Source of the DNA: Desulfuribacillus alkaliarsenatis
GTDB lineage: Bacteria > Bacillota > Bacilli > Desulfuribacillales > Desulfuribacillaceae
Length of the DNA: 64,000 bases
Reading direction: 5' to 3'
Assembly (NCBI RefSeq): GCF_001730225.1
Contig: NZ_MIJE01000001.1
Coordinates: 434,001 to 498,000, forward strand
This document shows, piece by piece, positions 44,332 to 54,328 of the stretch. The notes under the pieces were generated by a model. That model did not search any database and was not told the DNA's origin. It saw only the letters and a program-made list of their open reading frames with translations. The position numbers and the translations under genes are program-made. How positions within the stretch are numbered: position 1 is the stretch's first letter; each line of letters begins with the position of its first letter.

Positions 44332-44898
44332 TTGAGAGTTATTTCAGGAGACAAGCGAGGTATTTCATTAGAAGCTGTACCTGGCCAGAAAACGAGACCG
44401 ACTACAGACAGGGTAAAGGAGTCAATATTTAATATAATTACACCCTACATTGATGGTGGGAAAGTATTAGATTTGTTTGCTGGATCGGGCGCCTTAGGTA
44501 TAGAGACACTAAGTAGGGGTGCAGAATTCGCTGTTTTTATTGATGTTTCATTTAATTCTATCAAATGCATTAAAAAGAACCTGGCCCAAACTGAATATCA
44601 AAAAAGCGCAGAAGTTTATAAAGCTGATTGGAAAACAGCCATAGACAAACTTGCTAAGAGGGAAATGAAATTTGACTATGTATTTCTGGATCCACCATAC
44701 GTTGAATTTCAAGAAAAAATACCTCAGATTGTGACAGCATTAGAAGAAAAAAATCTTTTATGCACAAATGCGATTATTGTTTGCGAGCATGAGAATAAAT
44801 ATAATATGCCGTTAATATCTGCAGAGTTATTCAAACAGCAACATTATAAGTACGGTAATACAGGAATAACAGTACTCTATAGACTGGGAGGCAATTAA
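44332..44898 (+). CDS. rsmD: 16S rRNA (guanine-966-N2)-methyltransferase RsmD
   Basis: RsmD methylates G966 in the 30S subunit with SAM. TTG 44332 was chosen since GGACGTGA precedes it and the product then begins [10 protein letters not shown], as the family does. Motifs include [14 protein letters not shown], the SAM site [16 protein letters not shown], and the catalytic FLDPPY. It runs about 188 residues. Bacillus name ylbH; coaD starts one base after its stop. Confidence 0.94.
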   Translation: MRVISGDKRGISLEAVPGQKTRPTTDRVKESIFNIITPYIDGGKVLDLFAGSGALGIETLSRGAEFAVFIDVSFNSIKCIKKNLAQTEYQKSAEVYKADWKTAIDKLAKREMKFDYVFLDPPYVEFQEKIPQIVTALEEKNLLCTNAIIVCEHENKYNMPLISAELFKQQHYKYGNTGITVLYRLGGN

Positions 44899-44899
44899 A

Positions 44900-45376
44900 G
44901 TGAACATAGCAGTTTACCCTGGAAGTTTTGATCCAGTTACATACGGGCACCTTGATATCATTGAGCGAGGAGCAAAAATCTTTGATAAGGTTGTCGTTGC
45001 AATTTTAGAAAATCCAAATAAAAATCCCCTTTTTTCTATTGATCAGCGAAAGCAGCTACTGATATCGGCAACTTCGAACTTAAGTAATGTAGAAATCGAT
45101 AGCTTCCATGGGTTATTAGCTGATTATATGCTACACATAAATGCAAGGGCTATAATAAAAGGGTTACGAGCCGTCTCTGATTTTGAATATGAACTACAAA
45201 TGGCGTCAATAAATAAGAAGCTAGCGCCAGAAGTTGAAACATTTTTTATGATGACAAACAATAATTATTCTTTTTTAAGCTCAAGCGTCGTAAAAGAGGT
45301 CGCAAAATATGGTGGAGATATTAGTGATTTAGTTCCTGAAAATGTATTAGAGGCTTTTAAAAAAATCTACGATTAA
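44900..45376 (+). CDS. coaD: Phosphopantetheine adenylyltransferase
   Basis: CoaD transfers AMP to 4'-phosphopantetheine, the fourth step of CoA synthesis. The 158-residue protein has the nucleotidyltransferase motifs [15 protein letters not shown] and [28 protein letters not shown] is also conserved. GTG start, directly after rsmD. The 3' end overlaps the convergent ylbJ by 20 bases. Confidence 0.96.
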   Translation: MNIAVYPGSFDPVTYGHLDIIERGAKIFDKVVVAILENPNKNPLFSIDQRKQLLISATSNLSNVEIDSFHGLLADYMLHINARAIIKGLRAVSDFEYELQMASINKKLAPEVETFFMMTNNNYSFLSSSVVKEVAKYGGDISDLVPENVLEAFKKIYD

Positions 45377-46595
45377 TAAATCGCTGTCTTGCATATATCA
45401 GGAGGCTTATCATTAACATAAATGTTAGGATAGAAAGACTCATTGTAGCCATGATAACCCAGTAATTCCATAGCTTGAATTCGATTGGAGCCTGGGAATA
45501 TGAAAATACAGGTATAGCATGATGGCTTAATAAATAATTAGATGGTTTCCAAATAATTAATGTTAAAACGCCAGCTATTAGCGCATGGAAAATCCTTGAA
45601 ACGAAAAATGGCCAATAGCGTATGTCGGTTGCACTTAAAATTGCGGCTATTTGAGCATGGACACTTAAGCCTCCCCAAGCTAGAATAACGCTTACTATTG
45701 AAATTTTTTGCAAGAAGGTTACTTCTGTACTTATACTTGCTTCCTTACTACCTATAGTAACCTCGAAAATTCCAGAAATAAAAGCAGTTGCTAGCTCTGG
45801 AGCAAATCCAACAAGAGAAAGCACGAAGGCAGCTATATACACAAATAAATTTGTGATTTTTAGAGCACCTAAGATCGAGATTAGTACTGACATTAGAATT
45901 ATAAAACCTCCAATAAGGGCTAGTGTACTGATTGAGCTAGTAACGGCATCACCTAACAGCTTCCCAAGTGGGCGTCGATCTTTAATCCTAGCCTGATGCA
46001 TTGCTTTCAAAGCACGTAATAAAATCATATCCTTTGTTTTCATGCTTTTAGGTGTGTTAGTACTTCTAACATCGTGGTTTCTCATTAATAGTCCAACTAT
46101 GATTGCAGATAGGTAATGTGCTATTACGATGATGACCCCTAGTGTGGGATTGTAAAAGAAACCTACTGCAATAGCACCAAACATAAATAACGGATCAGAT
46201 GTGGTAGTAAATGCTACTAAACGTTCACCTTCGGAACGAGTTACTAAACCCTGCTCGCGAAGTCTGGTAGTAATTTTTGAACTTATAGGATAACCAGAAG
46301 AAAACCCCATAGTCATAACAAATGCGCCTGAGCCTGGTACGTTAAAAAGTGGACGCATCAAAGGTTCTAGTAACACACTCATAAAATGAACTACACCTAG
46401 TCCCATGAGTATTTCAGATAGAATAAAAAATGGTAATAATGCTGGGAAAACAACCTCCCACCATATAGTTAGGCCCCGCAAAGAGGACTGGAAGGAGATA
46501 TCCGGGAATTTAATTAAAGAAATGACAATTATAAATGTTGTAAACCCTAACAGACCTGTTTTCCAGTACGATTTATTTGAAATGTAATATAGCAT
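45357..46595 (-). CDS. ylbJ: Sporulation membrane protein YlbJ (SpoVV)
   Basis: This 412-residue protein has eight to ten hydrophobic segments and nucleoside-recognition (Gate)-like blocks ([31 protein letters not shown]). YlbJ/SpoVV moves dipicolinic acid into the forespore from the mother cell. The gene lies in the rsmD-coaD-ylbJ-ylbK-ylbL-ylbM order of Bacillus, but on the minus strand, with its end overlapping coaD. ATG at 46595 follows CGGAGGAG. Mother-cell expression is inferred from relatives. Confidence 0.9.
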   Translation of the reverse strand: MLYYISNKSYWKTGLLGFTTFIIVISLIKFPDISFQSSLRGLTIWWEVVFPALLPFFILSEILMGLGVVHFMSVLLEPLMRPLFNVPGSGAFVMTMGFSSGYPISSKITTRLREQGLVTRSEGERLVAFTTTSDPLFMFGAIAVGFFYNPTLGVIIVIAHYLSAIIVGLLMRNHDVRSTNTPKSMKTKDMILLRALKAMHQARIKDRRPLGKLLGDAVTSSISTLALIGGFIILMSVLISILGALKITNLFVYIAAFVLSLVGFAPELATAFISGIFEVTIGSKEASISTEVTFLQKISIVSVILAWGGLSVHAQIAAILSATDIRYWPFFVSRIFHALIAGVLTLIIWKPSNYLLSHHAIPVFSYSQAPIEFKLWNYWVIMATMSLSILTFMLMISLLIYARQRFINRRFF

Positions 46596-46678
46596 TTTGC
46601 TCCTCCGTCGTATAGTACATGTTATAAAGAATATATTTAGTAAATAGACACTTTATACATTTAAAAGAGGTGAATTTG

Positions 46679-47473
46679 GTGGGAGGGCAAAAATTAGGGG
46701 TTGCTTTAGGGGCTGGCGGAGCGCGAGGTTTAGCCCATATAGGGGTACTGCAGGCATTGAAAGAAATGGATGTTAAGATAGATTGTATAGCTGGAAGCAG
46801 TATAGGTAGTATGATAGCTGCCTTTTACGGAAATAAAATGGATTTGCGGATGGTAGGTAAATTTTTGGCATCGTTAAACAGGAAGCATTGGCTAGATTTA
46901 TGTGTTCCTGGATTAGGATTAGTTACTGGAGATAAATTCAAGGAAATAGTAAAATTATTAACACATAATAAAAATATTGAGGATTTGAGCATACCAATTG
47001 CAATAGTAGCTACAGATTTAGAAAAAGGCGAACGTGTTGTTTTTCTTAAAGGACCTATATATCAAGCAGTGAGGGCGAGCTGCTCAATACCAGGGATTTT
47101 TGTTCCTGAGAAAGTTAATGGTAATATCCTAGTTGACGGTGGAGTTATTGATCGTGTTCCTACATCAGTAGTAAAAGATCTAGGCGCAGATTATACAATC
47201 GCCGTTGATGTAGCTCCCAAAAAAAGCGAGGTAAAAATTAGTACTATGTTTGATGTGATTGCACAAACTATAGATATTCTAGAAGCAGAGATATTAAAGC
47301 TACGACTATTAGATGCTGACGTTGTAATCCAGCCAAAGGTTGGGCATATTGGAATAGCTTCTTTTGATAAAGTAGAAGAGTGTATAGAATCGGGCTACAT
47401 AGCAGCGTATGAAAAGGAACAGCAAATTATAAGTTTACTGAAGAACAAGAGAGGAGACAGCAATGAATTATAA
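46679..47473 (+). CDS. ylbK: Patatin-like phospholipase family protein (YlbK)
   Basis: The 264-residue protein has patatin-like catalytic features: the oxyanion loop GAGGARGLAHIG, the nucleophile motif GSSIG and the DGG dyad (LVDGGVID). Such RssA/YlbK proteins are presumed lipid hydrolases of unknown substrate. Start GTG 46679 was chosen because the AGAGGTGA before it leaves a five-base spacer; the upstream GTG at 46670 is part of that site. It overlaps ylbL by eleven bases. Confidence 0.9.
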   Translation: MGGQKLGVALGAGGARGLAHIGVLQALKEMDVKIDCIAGSSIGSMIAAFYGNKMDLRMVGKFLASLNRKHWLDLCVPGLGLVTGDKFKEIVKLLTHNKNIEDLSIPIAIVATDLEKGERVVFLKGPIYQAVRASCSIPGIFVPEKVNGNILVDGGVIDRVPTSVVKDLGADYTIAVDVAPKKSEVKISTMFDVIAQTIDILEAEILKLRLLDADVVIQPKVGHIGIASFDKVEECIESGYIAAYEKEQQIISLLKNKRGDSNEL

Positions 47474-48530
47474 ATACGACAAAAAAGGAATAGATATTTC
47501 TTCTGTTCTTAAAGTTATAGCAATAATATTTATTATAGTAGCGGGGCTTGGGTATGTGGTTGACGTCGATTACTACTTAATGATGCCTGGAACTGCTGAA
47601 CATCTTAGGCCAATAATTGAAGTTGACGGTGAACTTAGTGATGAAAAGGGTAAATTTATGCTAACAACAGTTTCTTCAATTCCTGGCAATATGCTTTTTT
47701 ATACTTTTGCCAACATAAGCAATAGGATTGGGTTGTATGAAATCGAAATTAAGGAGAAAGAAGAGGTTTTAGGCCACTTTGACATGGATGACGACTTATA
47801 TAGACAGATTATGCTTTTATATATGAGCCAATCACAGCAGGAAGCGGTATATAATGCGTTTTTATTAGCTAATGAGGATGTTGAATTTATTGAAAATGCC
47901 GTATTGGTTAGGGACGTTGCCCCAGACTCGATGGCAGTTAACATTCTACGCCCTGGAGATAGTATAAAGATGGTAGATGGCTTTGAAGTGAAGAACTCAG
48001 AACAGATGATTGAGTATGTTAGAAACCAAAGACCTGGGGACACGGTACATATCGTCTACGAAAGGGGTGGGGAGAGCAGAGAAGCGGATATCATGCTAAT
48101 GACTCATCCAGAAGTTGATGAAGCTAGGATTGGCATCATGATTATGACAGATCGGGAGTTAGTGACGAATCGTGATGTTAGAATTTCTACTGGACGTATA
48201 GGTGGCTCTTCTGCAGGCATGATGTTTACCTTAGAAATCTATAATCAGTTGGTAGAGCAAGATATTACCAAAGGGTATTATATAGCTGGTACGGGAACAA
48301 TAAACGCTGACGGATATGTTGGACAAATTGGCGGCGTCAAACACAAAGTAAGAGCTGCCCGCAGGGCTAATGCAGATATATTTTTCGTCCCAATGGATAT
48401 ACATCCTTATGATACAAACGAGCAGGAAGCAAACACTGTAAATGCGAGGCTTGACGAGCCAATTACAGTCGTACCAATCAAGCATATCCAAGATGCTATA
48501 GATTACCTTGAAGGATTACCTGCGCGGTAA
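47463..48530 (+). CDS. ylbL: PDZ and Lon-like Ser/Lys protease (YlbL/SepM type)
   Basis: The 355-residue protein has an N-terminal membrane anchor (about 15-33), a PDZ domain (about 135-210, containing GDSIKMVDGFEVKN) and a C-terminal Lon-type protease domain. The catalytic dyad is Ser in GGSSAGMMF and Lys in GQIGGVKHKV. Relatives cleave peptides at the outer surface of the membrane. It is cotranscribed with ylbK and convergent with ylbM, five bases away. Confidence 0.92.
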   Translation: MNYKYDKKGIDISSVLKVIAIIFIIVAGLGYVVDVDYYLMMPGTAEHLRPIIEVDGELSDEKGKFMLTTVSSIPGNMLFYTFANISNRIGLYEIEIKEKEEVLGHFDMDDDLYRQIMLLYMSQSQQEAVYNAFLLANEDVEFIENAVLVRDVAPDSMAVNILRPGDSIKMVDGFEVKNSEQMIEYVRNQRPGDTVHIVYERGGESREADIMLMTHPEVDEARIGIMIMTDRELVTNRDVRISTGRIGGSSAGMMFTLEIYNQLVEQDITKGYYIAGTGTINADGYVGQIGGVKHKVRAARRANADIFFVPMDIHPYDTNEQEANTVNARLDEPITVVPIKHIQDAIDYLEGLPAR

Positions 48531-48535
48531 TCTCT

Positions 48536-49747
48536 TCAAAAACGAATGGGTGGAAGTGTGAAATCTCTATTTACTAATCCAGACATAGATATTTCGTTTT
48601 TCCGTCTCTGTTGTTCGATTAAACTGTAGATTCTTGTTGCAGTAATATCATAATCAGAATATAAAAACGACTCACGACCCCAGTTAGTGATTATTGGAAT
48701 TGAGCTGGACTTTTTAGCTTGTTGTAGAAATGTTTGCCCTTTTGCATTAAAACCTAAAACCCGGGCGTATTGAGCAGGCTTCAATTGTTCCAAATCTTTT
48801 TTCATCATGTTCAATAAAATATGTATCAGTGCCCTTTGAATCCGTGTCCAAGTATAATTTTTGCACTTTATTTGGCTAATTAAGCTTGAAACAGTAGGTG
48901 CATTTTTGCAATACTTTGTAATTCGCGTAGCTAGGCCTTTGTCTATATCAACATAGCACTGCAAATCGCTTGCTTTTAGAGGATAAAGCTTAGAGAATAA
49001 CATATTTCTGAAATCATCTAATGTTAATATATCTTTGTAGGTTGTCCTTAGAATATCTAATGTTACACCAGGAACGTAGGGAGCAATTGCGTCAAAAGTT
49101 TCAGTCTCAATTAATTTGCGGATTGCTGTGGCGCTTGCAATCGCTTTATCAGTTATAGTTGTAGCATGATAATCGGCAGCAGTTCTTTTAATTGTGTATG
49201 GTGTAATCGAACTTTCTAATTGTTTTAGCGCAAGCATGTACATTAAGCCCAATGTATTGTTTGCTTGCAATCTAATATTGCTTTCTAAATCTGGATATTC
49301 CGCTAATAAAGCGGCTTCCATAGCTTTAGGATATGAGACCCCAGATTGCATCTGTTGCTTTATTGAGTGTTTAAAATCCTTAGATTCATTTAATAATATG
49401 GAGCTTATTTTGTCTAAAGCGTCAATGCTACCAGATTCACTCCCAAAGCATATAGAATTCACACAACCTAATTGATGTAGTATACTTATAGCACCATAAG
49501 CAAACACTTGAGCATTTTGGGTTGCATATACGGTCGGTAATTCTAATACAATATCAACACCAGCACGTAAGGCCATGTCGGCTCGTGTCCATTTATCGGT
49601 GATAGCTGGTTCACCGCGCTGTAGGAAGTTGCCACTCATGACAGCAACTAAGGTATCTGCATTAGTAGCTTGTTTGCTTTTTTCTATATGATAAGCGTGA
49701 CCGTTATGAAAAGGGTTATATTCGACTATTATACCAGTGGCATTCAT
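48536..49747 (-). CDS. tmcAL: tRNA-Met cytidine acetate ligase (TmcAL/YlbM)
   Basis: TmcAL adds acetyl groups to the wobble cytidine of elongator tRNA-Met, from acetate and ATP. The protein, about 403 residues, has a nucleotidyltransferase-like active site (IVEYNPFHNGHAYH) and SGNFLQRGEPA, with VLELPTVYATQNAQVFA following. ATG at 49747 was preferred, with GGAG 10 bases before it; an alternative ATG lies five codons upstream. Here it is inverted relative to the Bacillus ylb order. Confidence 0.9.
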   Translation of the reverse strand: MNATGIIVEYNPFHNGHAYHIEKSKQATNADTLVAVMSGNFLQRGEPAITDKWTRADMALRAGVDIVLELPTVYATQNAQVFAYGAISILHQLGCVNSICFGSESGSIDALDKISSILLNESKDFKHSIKQQMQSGVSYPKAMEAALLAEYPDLESNIRLQANNTLGLMYMLALKQLESSITPYTIKRTAADYHATTITDKAIASATAIRKLIETETFDAIAPYVPGVTLDILRTTYKDILTLDDFRNMLFSKLYPLKASDLQCYVDIDKGLATRITKYCKNAPTVSSLISQIKCKNYTWTRIQRALIHILLNMMKKDLEQLKPAQYARVLGFNAKGQTFLQQAKKSSSIPIITNWGRESFLYSDYDITATRIYSLIEQQRRKNEISMSGLVNRDFTLPPIRF

Positions 49748-49848
49748 TTTTTTACGCTCCATTTAAGAAAATTTTTACGCTCCACTTAATAAAATAAATA
49801 ATTAAAATTACGAAAATAATATTGTAAGTATAACAACAAAAGTCATAG

Positions 49849-49877
49849 TTGACAATTTACTGTTACACCGTTATAAT
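49849..49877 (+). promoter_or_regulatory. Promoter of the yceD-rpmF operon
   Basis: TTGACA (49849-49854) and TATAAT (49872-49877) are perfect consensus with a 17-base spacer, 31 bases before the yceD start. Confidence 0.88.
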
Positions 49878-49907
49878 TACTTTTGTTGTCTATATGAGGT
49901 GAGACAA

Positions 49908-50432
49908 ATGAAGATACGTATTGAAAAGGAATATCCTATTACAAAGGATCACCAGTATATTAAGACTACAATTGATTTACAGGAATTAACAGACGATTCA
50001 TTGATTAATGATATTACTGAAGTTCTTGTAGATATTGAAGTTGTCAATACTAAGCCGCGAGAATATCAAGTATCTGGTTCAGTAAAAACAACGATAGGGT
50101 TGATATGCGGTAACTGTTTGCAGGATTTACAAGTTAATGTAAATTCTACCCTTGATGAAATATTTGTACTTGCTGAAATGACTGATTTTGAATCTGGTGC
50201 AATTGAAGAATCAGATGACAAATTCAATTACATAGCAGGACAAGTAATTGATTTAAAACCATTTATTAAACAAGAAATCTTACTAAGCTTACCCATGAAG
50301 CCGCTATGCAAAGAAGTGTGCAAAGGACTTTGTCCTAAATGTGGTGTTAATAGAAATATAGAATCATGCGATTGCAACACGCAACGTATTGATCCGCGCT
50401 TAGCAGATTTGGCAGACTTTTTTAAAAAATAG
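49908..50432 (+). CDS. yceD: YceD/DUF177 protein
   Basis: The product of about 174 residues belongs to DUF177 (YceD, ylbN in Bacillus). It has a central conserved block with [12 protein letters not shown] and the C-terminal [13 protein letters not shown]. Cysteine pairs suggest a metal or rRNA-linked role; in bacteria YceD is linked to 23S rRNA accumulation. GAGGTGA lies five bases before ATG. It always sits just before rpmF, as here. Confidence 0.9.
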   Translation: MKIRIEKEYPITKDHQYIKTTIDLQELTDDSLINDITEVLVDIEVVNTKPREYQVSGSVKTTIGLICGNCLQDLQVNVNSTLDEIFVLAEMTDFESGAIEESDDKFNYIAGQVIDLKPFIKQEILLSLPMKPLCKEVCKGLCPKCGVNRNIESCDCNTQRIDPRLADLADFFKK

Positions 50433-50472
50433 TCGAACCATTTTGATAGTTAGTATTAAGGAGGTGGAAGGT

Positions 50473-50646
50473 ATGGCAGTACCTTTTAGAAAAGTATCGA
50501 AAACACGCAAGAGAAAGCGTCGTACTCATTTTAAACTTTCTATACCTGGTATGGTAGAGTGCCCACAATGCCACGAGATGAAATTATCCCACCGTGTATG
50601 TAAAAGCTGTGGATATTATAAAGATCGTGAAGTCGTAAGCAAGTAA
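50473..50646 (+). CDS. rpmF: 50S ribosomal protein L32
   Basis: The 57-residue protein starts [19 protein letters not shown] zinc motif [18 protein letters not shown] with four cysteines shows the zinc-binding form. Start 50473 follows GGAGGTGGAAGG. Immediately followed by a terminator. Confidence 0.96.
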   Translation: MAVPFRKVSKTRKRKRRTHFKLSIPGMVECPQCHEMKLSHRVCKSCGYYKDREVVSK

Positions 50647-50686
50647 AAGCAAAGTTAACCCTTTGCTTTTTTACTTGCTTTTTTTT
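50639..50686 (+). terminator. Terminator after rpmF
   Basis: GCAAGTAAAAGCAAAG pairs with CTTTGC and a tail ending ACTTGC, two bases bulged, followed by eight T. The stem overlaps the rpmF stop codon. Confidence 0.9.
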
Positions 50687-50706
50687 ATATAAATATATAT
50701 ACTAAT

Positions 50707-50723
50707 TTATGACCTAGTAATAA
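50707..50723. promoter_or_regulatory. Candidate FapR operator upstream of fapR
   Basis: A near-perfect 17-base palindrome, TTATGACCTAGTAATAA, has six of seven arm bases symmetric. It resembles the known TTAGTACCTAGTACTAA-like FapR site. TTATGA with GATAAT 17 bases on (50730-50735) gives a possible overlapping promoter, which fits repression of the lipid operon by FapR and relief by malonyl-CoA. Confidence 0.6.
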
Positions 50724-50787
50724 AATGTAGATAATAGAATAACATAATAATAACTTTACAAATTTCTAAGGAAAGATGGGTTAGTTA

Positions 50788-51354
50788 ATGAGGCTCTCCA
50801 AAAAGGAACGGCATTTATTGCTGCGCAAAAAACTTGAAGAGATTCCATTTTTGACAGATGAAGACTTGGCTGAAGAATTGTCAGTAAGTATACCAACAAT
50901 ACGTTTGGATCGTTTAGAGCTTGGGATTCCTGAGCTAAGGGGACGAATTAAAACAGTAGCAGAAGCAAATCTTCAAAAAGTAAAGTCATTACATATCAAT
51001 GAGGTTATAGGTGATGTTTTAGATTTACAGTTAAACACGAGTGGTATTTCGATATTCGAGATTCAACGCCAGCATATCTTTCAAAAAACAAGGATTGCAA
51101 GGGGACACTACTTATTTGCCCAAGCAAATTCGCTAGCGGTTGCTGTAATTGACTCTGAGGTAGTATTGACAGCCACTGCTAATATAAGATTTTTACGTCC
51201 TGTGTTCCTTGGGGAAAAATGTGTAGCTAAGGCTTATGTGGTTGAAGAAGTTAATACTAAAGGTGTATTTGTTATTAAGGTTGACACCTTCGTGCAAAAT
51301 GAACAGGTATTTAGTGGCGAATTTAAAGTAGCTAAATATACAGACGGAAAATAG
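50788..51354 (+). CDS. fapR: Fatty-acid synthesis repressor FapR
   Basis: FapR represses lipid genes; malonyl-CoA releases it from DNA. The 188-residue protein has an N-terminal helix-turn-helix (TDEDLAEELSVSIPTIRLDRL) and a C-terminal hot-dog thioesterase-like ligand domain (about 75-185: IARGHYLFAQANSLAVAVID). It heads the cluster it likely controls: plsX, fabH, fabK, fabD, fabG and acpP. Confidence 0.93.
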   Translation: MRLSKKERHLLLRKKLEEIPFLTDEDLAEELSVSIPTIRLDRLELGIPELRGRIKTVAEANLQKVKSLHINEVIGDVLDLQLNTSGISIFEIQRQHIFQKTRIARGHYLFAQANSLAVAVIDSEVVLTATANIRFLRPVFLGEKCVAKAYVVEEVNTKGVFVIKVDTFVQNEQVFSGEFKVAKYTDGK

Positions 51355-51368
51355 GAGGATCTATTATT

Positions 51369-52370
51369 ATGAAAATTGCAATAGATGCTATGGGTGGAGA
51401 TTATGCACCTGCAGAGATTGTTTATGGCGTAATAGAATCTGCTAAGAAGCATCAAGATGTTTTATTTGCTTTAGTAGGCGATGAGAATAAAATAAAAGAG
51501 CATATAAATGAATTACCTAAAAACATTACGATACATCATACTGATGAAGTAATTGAAGTTGATGAAGAACCTGTTAGGGCTGTGAAAAAGAAAAAAAATT
51601 CATCCATAGTGGTAGCGGCTAAACTTGTAAAAGAGAAGCAAGCTCAGGCAATGATTACTGCAGGCAATACAGGCGCCTTTATGGCTGCTGGACTTTTAGT
51701 TATTGGAAGACTGCCTGGAGTAGCTCGTCCAGCTCTAGCACCAGTATTTCCATCTAAAGGTGGAAAGGGAACGATGGTTTTGGACGTTGGTGCTAATATG
51801 GATGCTAAACCCGAATACTTACTACAGCACGCAATTCTCGGAAGTATTTATATGAATAAGATGCTAGGAATCCAATCACCAAGGGTGGGCCTTGTGAACA
51901 TAGGAAGCGAAGCTGGTAAAGGTAATGAGTTATCGAAAGCAGCTTATCAATTATTAGAACAAGCATCTATTAACTTTGTTGGGAATATTGAGGCCCGTGA
52001 TGTTATGGCAGATAAATGTGATGTGCTTGTATGTGATGGATTTACGGGAAACATATTATTAAAGACGGCTGAGGGAGTAGCTTCTACAATATTTGGAACT
52101 TTAAAAAGTGAAATTAAAAAATCGTTAATTGCTAAAATAGGTGGTTTTATTTTGCTTCCTACCTTTAAAACGCTTAAGGGTAAACTCGACTATCATGAGT
52201 ATGGTGGTGCACCACTATTAGGCTTAAATGGTGCGTGTATTAAAAGTCACGGATCTTCTGACCGTAGAGCTATCATGAATGCAATCGAGCAAACGATGAC
52301 GTTTATCAATAATAATACACTTGAAGAAATGACTAGGGAGCTTACGAACAGGAGTGAAGTTGTTGAATAA
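51369..52370 (+). CDS. plsX: Phosphate acyltransferase PlsX
   Basis: PlsX makes acyl-phosphate from acyl-ACP, the acyl donor for PlsY. The 333-residue protein starts KIAIDAMGGDYAPAEIV. MITAGNTGAFMAAG, GANMDAKPEYLLQHA and NGACIKSHGSSDRRA are further family features. It may also use acyl-phosphate from the FakA/DegV pair encoded earlier. It overlaps fabH by eight bases. Confidence 0.95.
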   Translation: MKIAIDAMGGDYAPAEIVYGVIESAKKHQDVLFALVGDENKIKEHINELPKNITIHHTDEVIEVDEEPVRAVKKKKNSSIVVAAKLVKEKQAQAMITAGNTGAFMAAGLLVIGRLPGVARPALAPVFPSKGGKGTMVLDVGANMDAKPEYLLQHAILGSIYMNKMLGIQSPRVGLVNIGSEAGKGNELSKAAYQLLEQASINFVGNIEARDVMADKCDVLVCDGFTGNILLKTAEGVASTIFGTLKSEIKKSLIAKIGGFILLPTFKTLKGKLDYHEYGGAPLLGLNGACIKSHGSSDRRAIMNAIEQTMTFINNNTLEEMTRELTNRSEVVE

Positions 52371-53349
52371 CATAAATGTTGGAATTCTAGGCACGGGCTC
52401 ATATTTGCCAGAAAAAATAGTTACTAATAAAGACTTAGAGCAACAAATTGATACTACTGATGAGTGGATACGCTCTAGAACTGGTATAGAGGAAAGACGC
52501 ATTGCAAAAGCATGTGAATCAACATCAGATTTGGGGATTATAGCTGCAAAAAAGGCTTTAGAAGATGCTAACGTTGACGCTAAGGAAATAGATTTAATTA
52601 TAGTTGCTACACTAACACCTGATTACACCTTCCCAAGTACGGCGTGTATAATCCAACATCAACTAGGTGCTAAAAAAGCAGCTGCATATGATTTATCTGC
52701 TGCTTGCTCAGGCTTTATTTATGGTGTTGCTAGCGGTGCACAGTTTATTGAATCTGGACTTTATAAATATGTTTTAGTCATTGGTGCAGAAACTATTACT
52801 AAGATTCTTGACTGGGAAGATCGCTCTACCTGTGTGCTTTTTGGTGATGGTGCAGGTGCCTGTGTCTTAGGACCTGTAAACGATGAGAGAGGATTTAAGT
52901 CCTTTGTGTTAGGCTCTGATGGTAGTGGAGGAGCATTGTTAAGTCAGCCGTCTAGTGGGTCAAAGCAACCAATTACACCAGAGACAATTGCAGCAAAAGC
53001 AAACACTTTAAAAATGGTTGGAAGTGAAGTGTTTAAGTTTGCTGTCAGAGTAATGGGGAATGTCTCGGAAGAGGCAGTGGAAAAATCAGGTTTGCGTAAA
53101 GAAGATATTGACTTTTTCGTGCCACACCAGGCAAATATTAGAATTATTGAACCAGCTATGAAGCGCCTCGGCCTAGGTATGGATAAAGTATATATAAATT
53201 TAAATAAATATGGAAATATGTCATCAGCTTCTATTCCAGTTGCCTTAGACGAGGCGATTCGATTTGGACAGATAAAAAAGGGTGACACTGTAATCTTAGT
53301 TGGTTTTGGCGCAGGTTTAACCTGGGGTGCAACTGTTGTAACGATGTAA
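52363..53349 (+). CDS. fabH: Beta-ketoacyl-ACP synthase III
   Basis: FabH starts type II fatty-acid synthesis by condensing acyl-CoA with malonyl-ACP. The catalytic triad is present: Cys in SAACSGFIYG, His in PHQANIRI and Asn in YGNMSSAS. TTG 52363 was chosen, after AGGAGTGA, giving 328 residues and a start typical of FabH (GILGTGSYLPEKIV). Substrate preference (branched or straight) cannot be read here. Confidence 0.95.
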   Translation: MNNINVGILGTGSYLPEKIVTNKDLEQQIDTTDEWIRSRTGIEERRIAKACESTSDLGIIAAKKALEDANVDAKEIDLIIVATLTPDYTFPSTACIIQHQLGAKKAAAYDLSAACSGFIYGVASGAQFIESGLYKYVLVIGAETITKILDWEDRSTCVLFGDGAGACVLGPVNDERGFKSFVLGSDGSGGALLSQPSSGSKQPITPETIAAKANTLKMVGSEVFKFAVRVMGNVSEEAVEKSGLRKEDIDFFVPHQANIRIIEPAMKRLGLGMDKVYINLNKYGNMSSASIPVALDEAIRFGQIKKGDTVILVGFGAGLTWGATVVTM

Positions 53350-53376
53350 AAAAAGTACATTATTGGAGGGTTATGA

Positions 53377-54315
53377 ATGAAAACAAAAATTACTGAACTA
53401 TTAGGTATTGAGTATCCAATTATTCAAGGAGGAATGGCTTGGATAGCCAATGGCGACTTAGCTTTAGCTGTGTCTAAAGCAGGCGGTTTAGGAACTATTG
53501 GCGCAGGTAGTGCTCCAGCAGAATGGGTTAGAGGAGAAATTCAGAAAGTAAAGTCATTAACAGATAAACCTTTTGCTGTAAACATCATGCTTTTATCACC
53601 TCACGCTAAAGATGTAGTAGATGTTGTAATCGAAGAGCAAGTTCCAATAGTAACTACAGGTGCTGGTAATCCAGGGATTTTCATGAAACGATTTAAGGAA
53701 GCTGGCATTAAGGTTATACCAGTTGTACCATCTGTAGCACTTGCTAAAAGGCTAGAGAAGCTTGGAGTTGACGCGCTGATTGTTGAAGGGATGGAAGCTG
53801 GAGGCCATATTGGTGAACTGACAACGATGGCATTAGTCCCACAGGTTGTGGATGCAGTAAATGTACCTGTTATTGCAGCTGGAGGAATGGCTGACGGTAG
53901 AGGTTTAGTAGCAGCCTTAGCACTAGGTGCTGAAGGAGTACAATTTGGAACAAGATTTATTGTTGCACATGAATGTACAGCTCCGCATCAAAACTATAAA
54001 GAGGCAATAATAAAAGCTAGTGACCGTGACACAGTCGTAACAGGTCGTCCGACTGGGCATCCTGTGCGTGTTATTCGTAATAAGCTAACTAGGGAATACC
54101 AAGAACTTGAAAAGAGTGGAGCATCTAAAGAGGAATTAGAGTCATTTGGTATTGGTAAATATCGCATGGCTGTAGAAGGTGATATTCAGCATGGATCCAT
54201 TTTATCAGGACAAATTGCAGGGATGGTAACTAAGCAAGAATCTGTAGCAGAGATTATAGAAGATATAATGGCTACAACGAAATCAACTTTAGAGCGAGTA
54301 CGTGCAGTAAACTAG
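53377..54315 (+). CDS. fabK: Enoyl-ACP reductase II FabK
   Basis: FabK is the FMN-dependent enoyl reductase that completes each elongation cycle. The 312-residue TIM-barrel flavoprotein starts [18 protein letters not shown] and has the FMN-binding [13 protein letters not shown] and [11 protein letters not shown] blocks, with [12 protein letters not shown]. FabI is absent from this cluster. The related NPD/2-nitropropane dioxygenase family is the alternative, but the lipid context favours FabK. GGAGGG precedes ATG. Confidence 0.9.
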   Translation: MKTKITELLGIEYPIIQGGMAWIANGDLALAVSKAGGLGTIGAGSAPAEWVRGEIQKVKSLTDKPFAVNIMLLSPHAKDVVDVVIEEQVPIVTTGAGNPGIFMKRFKEAGIKVIPVVPSVALAKRLEKLGVDALIVEGMEAGGHIGELTTMALVPQVVDAVNVPVIAAGGMADGRGLVAALALGAEGVQFGTRFIVAHECTAPHQNYKEAIIKASDRDTVVTGRPTGHPVRVIRNKLTREYQELEKSGASKEELESFGIGKYRMAVEGDIQHGSILSGQIAGMVTKQESVAEIIEDIMATTKSTLERVRAVN

Positions 54316-54328
54316 GAGGAAATTAAAG

